Shown here: piece after piece, positions 45,326 to 55,983 of the stretch
Layout of the letters: every line of letters starts with the position of its first letter
How positions within the stretch are numbered: the stretch's first letter is position 1
Assembly: GCF_018143015.1 (NCBI RefSeq)
Contig: NC_054756.1
Span: 29,343,440 to 29,407,439, forward strand
Length of the DNA: 64,000 bases
Direction: 5' to 3'
From: Lytechinus variegatus
Lineage: Eukaryota > Echinodermata > Echinoidea > Temnopleuroida > Toxopneustidae
Made by a program: the position numbers and the translations under genes
The notes under the pieces: model-generated
Told to the model about the DNA's origin: nothing
Database searches by the model: none
What the model saw: the letters and a program-made list of their open reading frames with translations, nothing else

Positions 45326-46365
45326 GGCTGCGTTTATGCGACCTCGACCCAGAATCATGATTTGAATCACAATTTGAATCATGATTCAAAACAGCAGCAT
45401 GAATCACGATCCGACAGAATCAGCGTTTATACGACCATCGTTCTAACGCTGTTTCTCCCTGAATTCGGGCCGATCCAGTGCGCATCACAGTGCGCAGTTT
45501 GACCCAGGAAGTATAGGTCAACATTTTCGCACGTGTTTCTAACTTCACGTCGGCTGCTAGATTTTTGCTGCCGCCGGAGCTAACGAGCAAACGTTTGTGC
45601 AAGTGCAACGCTTACTCGGCTTCCGAAAAATAAATCTTTTACTTCCAGCATTCCGTGTATTGTACCTCATATTGTTTTTGATCGGGAACCAGAAGGGGTC
45701 ATTATCCTCCCTCCCACCTCCCGATCGATTTTTCTTGTCTATGATGGTCCTGTACTGGGCACGAATTCTGTTAATTTTGTCTCGACAGGCGGTGCCACAT
45801 CTCCGTTGAAATCTCTCCCTCGCAAGCGCCGCTGAAAGGGATCGTCTTATTTCTGTGAATCCCGGTAAGGGATGCTTGTGCTTCAGGCTGAGCCCAAAGC
45901 ACAAGCAGAGCCCTGAGTTAATTCATCGTCGATCAGTCCAATTTGTGCCTTTGGAACTTGAAGAAATGATTGATGAAAACAATGAAATATACAAATGACG
46001 CTACAGTACAACCCCGGGGGTACAATACACAGAATGATAATTCCTAAATGCTGGCAATACTGCTACACGAAAATTAACCTGCACGAAACACAGCGCGCGC
46101 CTTTGAGTCGAACCCGGAAGAAGCACGACACAATGACGTCATAGAATCATGATTCAAATCACGATATCGTTTATACGACCTTTTTCGTTCGTGATTCTGC
46201 AGAAACGTCTTTCCAAACGCCCCTTTTTTCGTGTTTCATGTTTGTGATTCTAATCATGATTATATTCAATTTCGACTAAACGCAATCGTGATTCTGCAGA
46301 ATCGTGATTTGAATCATGATTCTAATCATGATTCTAGGGTAAAAAAGTGTCGAATAAACGCACCC
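45326..46365 (-). mobile_element. TIR DNA transposon remnant with Myb/SANT-like frame
   Basis: GGCTGCGTTTATGCGAC at the left is inverted as GTCGAATAAACGCACC at the right. Both subterminal regions are full of GAATCATGATT palindromes. The minus-strand frame at 45557-45904 contains CRDKINRIRAQYRTI then DKKNRSGGGRE, the pattern of a Myb/SANT-like (MADF-type) DNA-binding domain found as the second protein of PIF/Harbinger transposons. No transposase, so a deletion derivative. Superfamily assignment is inference. Confidence 0.6.
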
Positions 46366-46475
46366 TGTGATACATGAAATCACGAGGTTTGGGGGATTAG
46401 CAAGAGTCCCAAAGGCAGGAGTCTCATGCCTATTAAAGGCGTTAGACTTTGTACGTCTGAGGTATATGTAGATCT

Positions 46476-47069
46476 TTAAAGGGAAATCCAGCCTTGGCCA
46501 TAAAATGTTGTGTTGGGAAGGAGAAAAATAAATTAAACAGAATGGTGAAAGTTTGAAAGGAATCGGACAAGCAATAAGAAAGTTATAGCTGCTTTAACAT
46601 TGAGATCACTAATACTATGTAGATTTCAAATTGGCAACTGGGTAAGTAAATTATGACAAGGGGCAAGGACAACTTTCCCATAGGCCATGTACTTTATTAT
46701 CAGGGATTTGTGGTTTTCTCCTAAAGTAACCATTCCCCTGGGGCAGTAATCTAAATATAACCCAGGTAGTACATTGTTGTACGTCCTCATGAAAGAAAAA
46801 TATAATTTGAAATAAAACTTTTGGGAAAAATGACATTTTATCCATAATATGTATTGGAGTACATGGAAGAGTAGTCCTTGCCTTACATCACTATGACATC
46901 CCATATGCGGCCAATTTGAAGTCTCCATGGGTATAGTGATTACCAATATTTACAACTTTTAAAAATTCATAACTTTCTGGTTGTTTGTCAAACTTTCACC
47001 TATCAACTTGTCTGGTTTTTCTTAGCCTTATAAAAGCAAGTTTTTATTAGTGTTGGATTCCCCTTTTAA
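46476..47069. mobile_element. TTAA-ended fold-back MITE
   Basis: TTAAAGGGAAATCCAGCC on the left and GGATTCCCCTTTTAA on the right. Inner mirrored arms include AGAAAGTTATAGCTG and TTCATAACTTTCTGG, relatives of the GTCCACC family. Its interior frames (46626-46946) are not genes. Confidence 0.7.
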
Positions 47070-47735
47070 TTGTGTATTGGAAGCTATTCGAAAGCTACAA
47101 AAAGAGCAGAATACCATAAGGCAGGTTTTATGCATGCTCATTTATTTTCTGTGCTTACCTGCTGAATATTCTGCTAAGAAACTATCAAATTTGTGAGCCT
47201 TGAAGATGTGCTTTATTGTGATTCTTAAAGCATAAATCCTATACATACATGCATTACAGCATATGTAATCTAGAGTTGTGATTACATGCATAAATTTATG
47301 GAGTAAAATTCTTTCATTTCCCCACTGTCCAGATAATAAATCTTAAATTTTAAAACAATTTGCACAGAACAATGACATTGCAAGTATTTCCTGCGTAAAT
47401 TATAAAACTGACAACTTTTTTCATACATTTAGTTTAAACTGTAAACAAAAATTGGTATACAGTCATCTGTATGCTTTGTGTGGTATTGTTTGGAAAAAGT
47501 AGTGTTATTGATGTCAAATAATCCTCCCACGCTTTATGTTATGACACATATCCTTCATGCCTAGGAATGGCAGTGCATGATAAGCTTGGTGGATTACAAG
47601 GTGGATTAGTAGTGTTTTGTTATAGCTGAGTTTAGTGGTGTTTGCCAGGACACATTCTGTCATTTATTGATCCACCAGGATCTTGTCCAGAAGAGGTTCT
47701 TTTGTCATATAATATCTGCTATTCAGAATGCTGGT
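47070..47735. other. Intergenic DNA, nothing recognised
   Basis: No gene, RNA or repeat recognised. Confidence 0.4.
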
Positions 47736-47898
47736 GGGTGTTTCATAAAGCTGTTCATAAGTTTAGAGCGACTTTAAGAACAACTGGTGATCCTTTCTTG
47801 TGGTAAGTTGTATATTCATTGGAGATGGTTAGCAGGTAAGAAAGGATCACCAGTCATTCTTAAAGTCACTTTACGAACAGCTTTATGAAACGGCCCCC
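47736..47898. mobile_element. Fold-back MITE with GTTTCATAAAGCTGTTC termini
   Basis: GTTTCATAAAGCTGTTCATA pairs with GAACAGCTTTATGAAAC; the inner arms ACTGGTGATCCTTTCTT and AAGAAAGGATCACCAGT (offset by one base) are nearly perfect inverses. Confidence 0.85.
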
Positions 47899-48537
47899 GG
47901 GTAATCTGTTCATTATTCCTAGCTACTATCCACCATCTCCAAATACCCTTAAAACCACAACCCTTTACTTTACTCACAAAACCCATAGATTTTGTATACC
48001 ACATGATTTATTTCGTTTTCTCTTCCGAGTGATTTGACAGAAAAAATCTATGGTATGCCGTATGGCCATACGAACACCAGATTATATGAATGTACTGTAC
48101 AGAGAAGCATGGAAACCAACTGTCGTTTTTTTTAGTTTCAAACTTGTTAAAAGTAAATTAATTGAAAAAGTACAATGGAGCCACATCTTTATGTTGTCAA
48201 GTGAGGAAAGGAAAATCTGTCTACACTAGTTGTGCTACATTTCTTGAGTCCTACGTGAATATCAGACTCATTGATTTGAAGATCAAACATTTGAGGGATT
48301 TAAAGTTTGTATATGTAATTATTGAAAATCATGTTTGTTGATGTTGTAAATATGAAATATTATCAAAGCTGTACAAACAGACAGTAGACTCTGAAATCAA
48401 CATGCCACCTGTTAGTGTGTATGTCGGTTGCATGAAATGTATGTAGCAACTATTAATAAAATAACCAATAATAAAATTATGATTTGAATGCAGATTCATT
48501 TATTTGCGAGGATGTAGCATTAATGACAGTTATCTTC
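47899..48537. other. Intergenic DNA, nothing recognised
   Basis: AT-rich; no supported feature. Confidence 0.4.
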
Positions 48538-48969
48538 CATTGACGGGTGGATACCAGGCACGACCAAAGAAACATGTAAAAAGGGTCTCTTTTTCAAGAT
48601 TGGGTACATACCCGTTTACGGTCAAATTTGCGAGGGTATAAAAAAGACTTAAAATGAGTTAAGGATCTACTTTTTGCCCCAACACTACGTGTTTTAAGTC
48701 TGATTTGAATGAGGTGTGCAAGGTGGAGCAGTACTAAACCCAATGTACAATGTAAAGGTAGAGCTGACATCCGTGGCATAATTCAAATATCCCTGTACTT
48801 GTTTATAGGGGTTCAATTCAGGGAATACTTGTCAAGGGCACCGTTATGTTTCCAATACTTGATAAGGGTAGGGTTTCACATGTCGATAAGGGGTAGATTT
48901 TCAGAATATAGGATAAACTTGTGTAGGATTAAACCACCATGGTCATGCCTGGTATCCACCCATCAATGG
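48538..48969. mobile_element. TIR element, GGTGGATACCAGGC termini
   Basis: CCATTGACGGGTGGATACCA at the left is inverted as TGGTATCCACCCATCAATGG at the right (one mismatch). About 430 bp, non-coding, class unknown. Confidence 0.8.
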
Positions 48970-49043
48970 AAGTAACCCATGGGCCATTTTCAGATTCTGG
49001 TTCTCACCAAAACAGAAATTTGCCTCCATTGGCAGTAGATACA

Positions 49044-49199
49044 CCTGTGGAACGTTGCAGAAAAAGTTGCGTTTAAATGAAAGTCAAAATATATGTTGCA
49101 AGTCCCTAATGCGCACTGTTGATTGGTAGAAAATCAAGAATAAGTACGCACGATTTTCAGAGTTGCGATTGACTGCAACTCTTTCTGCAACAGGCCCCA
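49044..49199. mobile_element. Fold-back MITE (GTTGCAGAAAGAGTTGCG), copy 2
   Basis: AACGTTGCAGAAAAAGTTGC to GCAACTCTTTCTGCAACAGG, same family as 44694-44844, more diverged. Confidence 0.8.
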
Positions 49200-49981
49200 G
49201 GATATGCCGTACATGTTAATGACATTTTAAAGACATAAAAGTGGGAAACGGGTGAAATAAAAAAAGGCTCAAAAGTGTATACAGAGAATGAAATAGATCA
49301 TAGAATCAAAAATATATTGGATGGAGGGGGAAAGAAAAATAAGAAGTGATCATGGAGAAGATATTGGAGAAAGAAATAAAGCCCTTTAAAAAAAATGGAC
49401 TCTGTTACATATAAACTTATCATTTCCTGGAATTTTTGTTTTGTGAAAGGGCAAGTTCACCCAAGTTTATATGAATGAAAGCAGAAAAATAAAACAAGCA
49501 TAATGCTGAAAGGACCTTAACTGTTTTATTGCATGTCTCTTGCCGGTGCAGCCTGATCGCTTAGTGACAGCGATTGTGGACTGAGGAATTCTAGCTGAAT
49601 GTCTACATCAAAGCCCCTACCCTTTCCATGGTCTGTAAAGACTCTTCCGTTTCCATATTTTACCCAAGCCCTTATCCCCACTCTTATCTTTTCTCTTTGT
49701 CCCTTTTATCCTACAGCCCCTACCACCCCCTCCCTCTTGTCTACCTTCCAGTCTTTCATTACCATGACTGCCTTTATCCTTTGTTTTTCTCTCTCCCTAT
49801 GCCCCTCTATCTATGCCACTATTCTATCTTATCAACCTTTCTGCTTTAGTTCTGTATCCCTCTCTTCTCTTCCTCTGAACATGCACCCCTACTCCCACAC
49901 TCTTCAATCAACAACCTTGTGTGTGTGTGTCCTCTCTCTGTGCCCATGGACAAGTATGAAGAGAATGTTATTCAGATGCCA
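49200..49981. other. Intergenic DNA, C/T-rich on the right
   Basis: 49600-49950 is pyrimidine-rich and gives long Ser/Pro/Leu frames; this is composition, not coding signal. Confidence 0.45.
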
Positions 49982-50578
49982 TTAAAGGGATGGTCCAGGC
50001 TGAAAATATGCATATCTTAATACATAGAGTAGAATTCACTGACCAAAGTGCCAAAAATTTAATCAAAATCGCATAACAAATAATAAAATTATTGAAGTTT
50101 AAAATTTAGCAATATTTTGTGAAAACAGTCGTCATAAATATTCATTAGGTGTGCTGATGATGTCACATCTCCACTTTCCGTTATCTTATGTTATTACATA
50201 AAATTATATTTTTTTCATTATTTCATACTTGTGTAAATGATGTCTCCCTTATAATGAAATAAGTTGCAGCAATAAATATCTAATGCACTAAATCAGTTGT
50301 CAATCCAATTTATCTAGTTCTTGGAGGAAAAAAAATGAATAAACCTATAAATTTCATATAATAAAATACCAGTACAAAAGAACAAGTGGAGATGTGACAT
50401 CATCAGCCCACCTAATGAATATTCATGACGACTGTTTTCACAAAATATTGCTAGACTTTAAAATTCAATAACTTTGTTATTTGTTATGCGATTTTGATTA
50501 AATTTTCGGCCTTTTGCTCAGTGAATTCTACTTTATTTATTAAGCTATAAATACTTTCAGCCTGGACCATCCCTTTAA
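49982..50578. mobile_element. TTAA-flanked MITE (GGGATGGTCC family)
   Basis: TTAAAGGGATGGTCCAGGCT and AGCCTGGACCATCCCTTTAA are a perfect 20-bp TIR at a TTAA site. Long mirrored inner arms include TTTTGTGAAAACAGTCGTC and GACGACTGTTTTCACAAAA. A relative is at about 28550-29000. Confidence 0.92.
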
Positions 50579-51594
50579 CAGTCACCTGTTAGTGAATTCA
50601 TTATCTAGGCGATAAATGTCCATGTCTTCATAGGTCCATGCTGTACCTAAACACATTTCTCTATATTATAATTATCGATCTTCTCTTGGTTTTTGTCCCT
50701 CCATTTTCTACCTAAGACCCCCTCTCCCTACATGTAGCTCTTTCTCTGTCTCTCACTCATTCTTATTCTTTAACTATATTTTCTCACTAAAAACAGATTT
50801 GACATCAATTATTCACATGAATAATTATTCACATGACCTGCTTACTTGGAGGTTTCCATGATAGAGTCATTTATTAATACCTGTTCATGTAATTCAACAT
50901 ATGCCAAATCACCACCATTTCCTGCCGATTAATTGATTTCATGAGAACAAGGTGGAACAATAATGACACACCATTGACAGAGATAATGGAGTCTCTAACA
51001 GGATAAATGTCAATATAAAATAGGTTCAAGGTTTTTTTCACAAAAAAATAACAAAAATCTTGCTTCTAACAGATTCAAATTAAAAAATTATATATCATTA
51101 ATGGAAGATGTGCCACATGACCTAAAAACTGTAAATAAATCTACTTAATTTCTTAGACCTGCATACATATATCATAAATTATGATTTGAACCTTTGGTTC
51201 ATAATGGCTTGAGCTGCATGTTCTTTGTCTATTTATGTTATATTGTGAAAATGAAGAATTCGAACAATTCATTACAAATAAAATTTTAAAGAAATATATT
51301 ATTTTTCCCTAAATCAATTGAATAACTCCTATAAATACAAAAAAAGGATTCTCCACCACATTTCTAAAAACAACTTAAGTTCATTAAATTCATTTTGTTT
51401 TACTCAAGAACTTGGGTGGAATAAAAAATCATTTTGCATCAACATGACCAGTGCACAATGAAAAAAATTGATAAGTAAATATATATATATATATATATAT
51501 ATAGCGGAAGAAATTTTCCAAAAGCCTCGTAACACTGGCGGTCATTCATAGTGGTGAGGGTCAATATAGAGGAACAAGTGGAATGCCTCTGGCC
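50579..51594. other. Intergenic AT-rich DNA
   Basis: Nothing coding. (TA)n at 51480-51503. Confidence 0.45.
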
Positions 51595-52839
51595 GTCTCA
51601 CCTGCATCACGCGGTTCAATATAGCAGCAGTGCTGACTTTGCATACTACTCTAACTTGCACAAGATGTTCAGTGATACATGGTTACTCTTATGTCCTCTT
51701 TTTATGAACTAGACCAATAAACTTACAGAGATATGATGGTTATTCAACAAAAAACCCCAACATGGCCAAAGTTCATTGACCTTACATGACCTTTGACCTT
51801 GATCATGTGACCTGAAACTGGAACAGGATGTTCAGTGATACTTGATTACTCTTATGTACAAGTTTCATGAATCAGATCCATAAACTTTCAAAGTTATGAT
51901 GGTAATTCAACAGATACACCCAATTCGGCTAAAGTTCATTGACCTTTGACCTTGGACATGTGACCTGAAACACGCACAGGATGTTCAGTGATACTTGATT
52001 ACTCTAATGTCCAAGTTTAACGAACTAGACCAATAAACTTTCAAAGTTATGATGGTAATTCAACAGATACCCCCGATTCGGCCAAAGTTCATTGACCCTA
52101 AATGACCTTTGACCTTAATCATGAGACCTGAAACTTGCACAAAATGTTCAGTGATGCTTAATTACTATTATGTCCAAGTTTCATGAATCAGATCCATAAA
52201 CTTTCAAAGTTATGTTGGGAATTCAACAGATATCCCCAATTCGGCCAAAGTTCATTGACCCTAAATGACCTTTGACCTTGATCATGTGACCTGAAACTTG
52301 CACAAAATGTTCAGTGATGCTTGATTACTATTATGTCCAAGTTTCATGAATCAGATCCATAAACTTTCAAAGTTATGATGGGTATTCAACAGATATCCCC
52401 AATTCGTACAAAGTTCATTGACCCTAAATGACCTTTGACCTTGGTCATGTGACGTGAAACTCATGCAGGATGTTCATTGATACTTGATTAACCTTATGTC
52501 CAAGTTCCATGAACTAGGTCCATATATTTTCTAAGTTATGATGACATTTCAAAAACTTAACCTCAGGTTAAGATTTCGATGTTGATTCCTCCAACATGGT
52601 CTAAGTTCATTGACCCTAAATGACCTTTGACCTTGGTCATGTGACATGAAACTCTGATAGGATGTTCAGTAATACTTGATTAACCTTATGGCCAAGTTTT
52701 ATTAACTAGGTCCATATACTTTCTAAGTTATGATGTCATTTCAAAAACTTAACCTCAGGTTAAGATTTGATGTTGACGCCGCCGCCGTCGCCGTCGGAAA
52801 AGCGGCGCCTATAGTCTCACTTTGCTTCGCAGGTGAGAC
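51595..52839. mobile_element. TIR element packed with a DR1-bearing tandem repeat
   Basis: Starts GTCTCACCTGC and ends GCAGGTGAGAC (11-bp TIR), with a GC-rich GACGCCGCCGCCGTCGCCG stretch near the right end. Between them are about seven imperfect units of roughly 150-170 bp with GTTCATTGACCCTAAATGAC, CATGTGACCTGAAACT, GATGTTCAGTGATACTTGAT and AACTTTCAAAGTTATGATGG. Six units contain TGACCTTTGACCT. Nonautonomous; superfamily not determined. Confidence 0.8.
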
Positions 52840-53052
52840 AAAAAATGACTACGAAGTGGTCGTTGCTCCTTGCTTCTCCATTTAATCAAGCTTTCGATCA
52901 ATGCATGATCTTCCTCAGGACTATAAATATATAAACAAAGTACAAATACAATACAATAATATAATAATACAATATGATGGCCTCTAAAATAATCTAAACA
53001 TGCTTCACGGTTACTTATAATTATTAATTATTTTACACTATATAAACAAGAG

Positions 53053-53088
<36 letters not shown>

Positions 53089-53692
53089 GATTTATTATAA
53101 ATGTATACATGTGTAGGAGTCAACATATCTGAGGAATTATAAACAAGAGAACATATTATATGATATAACAGGACTTATTTTGACAAATACCAGATAAAGA
53201 TATATATTTATAGAAAGAGATATTTATGTAATTATATATAGATTTGTTATAAATGTGCCAACATATCTAAGGAAATGCAGACAGAAAACATGTTATATGA
53301 TAAGAGACTTATTTTGACAATTGCCGTATAATTGTATATATACAGAGAGAAATATTTATAATAAAAGATTGTATGTGTATAGGAGTCAACATATCTAACA
53401 ATAGAACATATTATAACAGAGCAAGTGATAGTCGGTTGTAACGAGGTGTGCCTTAAAAAGGTAGTTTCTAAATGCGTTTATAACGCGTGGTATATATAGT
53501 ACATTCATGTTTACTACCTCCATGATATAGTGCACCGACCTGTTATAGACAATATATCAATCTTTTTCTGCACAAGGAATATATGAAGATAATGCAGCAA
53601 GGGTCGGTAACTTATCTAAGAAATACAAATTACAGAACATATTATTAGAAAACAAAGTAAATACGGAATAGTACCTGTGAGCGAGGGCAAGG
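52840..53692 (-). repeat. Left ~850-bp inverted arm of a Penelope-like copy
   Basis: Reverse complement, with very few differences (for example TTGTAACGAGG versus TTGTATCGAGG), of 54119-54967. Contains a (TA)n tract near 53055. Pairing arms of this kind fit Penelope pseudo-LTRs in inverted orientation. Confidence 0.9.
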
Positions 53693-53788
53693 ATGTCATG
53701 GATGTAGTGTCATGCTTGGGCGTCTGTAGTGTAGGTAGTGTGTGGTGCGTGTGTGTGTGATTGAGTGGAGGGATTCAGGGGTTAAGGG

Positions 53789-54121
53789 TTATTGGTCAAC
53801 ATTAATGCCTTCCGGGTTAAGGGTGTGTAGTTTTCTGATCCAAAAAGATTCTCTGTGGAGGATGGTCTGGCGGGATTTGTTGTGGATTGTTTCAATGCCC
53901 ATTATGAGAACGTCGTTAATAGAGTGACCGGGTTGGTTGAAATGGGTTGTGTAGGGGAGAACTTTATGATTGGATGAATTGAAGTTGCGTATTTCTGATC
54001 GGGTGTTGCTGAATCTTGTGTAAAGGGATGTTTCCGTCTTGCCCACATATTGTTTGTTGCATTTTTTGCATGTTATTAGATAGATGACCCATGTCGATTT
54101 GCAGTTTATTCGTGTTGCCCT
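53789..54121 (-). CDS. Penelope-like element GIY-YIG endonuclease fragment
   Basis: The minus-strand frame reads VIYLITCKKCNKQYVGKTET (the GIY-YIG core, here IYL...YVG), then SLYTRFSNTRSEIRN, THFNQPGHSINDV and RESFWIRKLHTLNPEGIN with stop TAA at 53789-53791. This is the C-terminal endonuclease domain of Penelope-like retroelements, which nicks DNA for target-primed reverse transcription. The reverse transcriptase is missing: a TGA lies in frame just at the junction with the right arm, so the copy is severely 5'-truncated. An ATG/GTG-based ORF caller starts it too late (54046), inside the domain. Non-functional on its own. Confidence 0.9.
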   Translation of the reverse strand, partial: RATRINCKSTWVIYLITCKKCNKQYVGKTETSLYTRFSNTRSEIRNFNSSNHKVLPYTTHFNQPGHSINDVLIMGIETIHNKSRQTILHRESFWIRKLHTLNPEGINVDQ

Positions 54122-54721
54122 TGCCCTCGCTCACAGGTACTATTCCGTATTTACTTTGTTTTCTAATATGTTCTGTAATTTGTATTTCTTAGATAAGTTA
54201 CCGACCCTTGCTGCATTATCTTCATATATTCATTGTGCAGAAAAAGATTGATATATTGTCTATAACAGGTCGGTGCACTATATCATGGAGGTAGTAAACA
54301 TGAATGTACTATATATACCACGCGTTATAAACGCATTTAGAAACTACCTTTTTAAGGCACACCTCGATACAACCGACTATCACTTGCTCTGTTATAATAT
54401 GTTCTATTGTTAGATATGTTGACTCCTATACACATACAATCTGTTATTATAAATATTTCTCTCTGTATATATACAATTATACGGCAATTGTCAAAATAAG
54501 TCTCTTATCATATAACATGTTTTCTGTCTGCATTTCCTTAGATATGTTGGCACATTTATAACAAATCTATATATAATTACATAAATATCTCTTTCTATAA
54601 ATATATATCTTTATCTGGTATTTGTCAAAATAAGTCCTGTTATATCATATAATATGTTCTCTTGTTTATAATTCCTCAGATATGTTGACTCCTACACATG
54701 TATACATTTATAATAAATCTC

Positions 54722-54757
<36 letters not shown>

Positions 54758-54967
54758 CTCTTGTTTATATAGTGTAAAATAATTAATAATTATAAGTAAC
54801 CGTAAAGCATGTTTAGATTATTTTAGAGGCCATCATATTGTATTATTATATTATTGCATTGTATTTGTACTTTGTTTATATATTTATAGTCCTGAGGAAG
54901 ATCATGCATTGATCGAAAGCTTGATTAAATGGAGAAGCAAGGAGCAACGACCACTTCGTAGTCATTT
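54119..54967 (+). repeat. Right ~850-bp inverted arm of a Penelope-like copy
   Basis: Near-perfect inverse of 52840-53692, with a (TA)n tract near 54726-54755. At 54892-54918 it has CTGAGGA, a GATC/GATC stem and GAAA, resembling a hammerhead ribozyme core. Confidence 0.9.
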
Positions 54968-55024
54968 TTTCCTCTATATATATATATATATATGCAGTGA
55001 CCAAATGAATTCATAGTAAGCTTG

Positions 55025-55570
55025 TTAATGAAATCAAAATCCAAGAAGAGAAACAATCTTATTGGAAAGAGTAAAATGAGAGGAACGATGCAAAACAAGT
55101 TTCATCAAAATCGGTTGTGAAATAAGCAAGTTATGGATGTTCAAAAGGTCTTGTTGTACTGATTCTCAAATTGGCAAACATGCTTCAAAATGGCTGATTT
55201 TGTTTTGTACACAACTTTCAGATTTTCCCCATTTTCTTCAAAATTGCATATTGCCTCATTCTGAGCATAGTATATGTCAAGGGAAAAAATAATTCACACA
55301 ACATATGTCAAGTTTAGGAGGAAGTGATGTGAAATATGTAAAATAAAGGGGCTAAGAATTTATGCACAAAACAAATGGAGGGTTGTCCACAAAATCAGCA
55401 ATTCTGAAGCATGTTTGCAAATTGGAGGATCCCCATAAAAAGTACAAGACATTGTAAGCGTCCATAACTTGCCTATTTCATAACCAATGTTGATGAAACT
55501 TGTTTTCAATTTCTTCCTCTCATTTCACTCTTTCCAAGATTGCTTTTCTTTGAGTTTTGGTGTCCTTTAA
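55025..55570. mobile_element. Fold-back MITE with long mirrored arms
   Basis: Inner arms GAAACAATCTTATTGGAAAG...ATGAGAGGAA and TTCCTCTCATTTCACTCTTT mirror each other, as do GTTTCATCAAAATCGGTTGT and ACCAATGTTGATGAAAC. Ends near TTAA at both sides. Relative of the other TTAA MITEs. Confidence 0.65.
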
Positions 55571-55983
55571 TGATAGATATCTTTAAAAAATAATACACAT
55601 AAATCTTCTATTGACCACACTATTGTCCGCTTTCACTTGGTGAATGAATGATACAAACATTCTTTGAGTTTGGCCCTGGCTATATTCACAGACTGCAAGC
55701 TAGGGAGAGTAAGACAATTTACATTACCACTGTTAACATGTGACTTGAACAATCATGAAAGACATCTCCTGATTGGCATCTACCATAATGGTAGAAGATA
55801 TGGATCGTGATCCAAGAGGCCATCTCGCTGCCCTAGAAAGACCACTACTTTGCAGCTTGTGAGTTAAATCTTTTTGTATCAGACCCTAGACCAGACTAAA
55901 GCATATGGAATAACCAAAATGGTATTCCACTCCCTATGAAAAAAAAGAAATAGTAATAAAGGCACATTGGTTCACTGTCTATG
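55571..55983. other. Probable POP1 3' UTR (minus strand)
   Basis: Sequence downstream of the POP1 stop. No TTTATT (reverse AATAAA) close to the stop was found, so the transcript end is not placed. Confidence 0.4.

Noticed and set aside
46085-46115. tRNA B-box-like GGGTTCGACTC on the minus strand
   Set aside because: No A box or cloverleaf, and it sits inside a fold-back transposon remnant.
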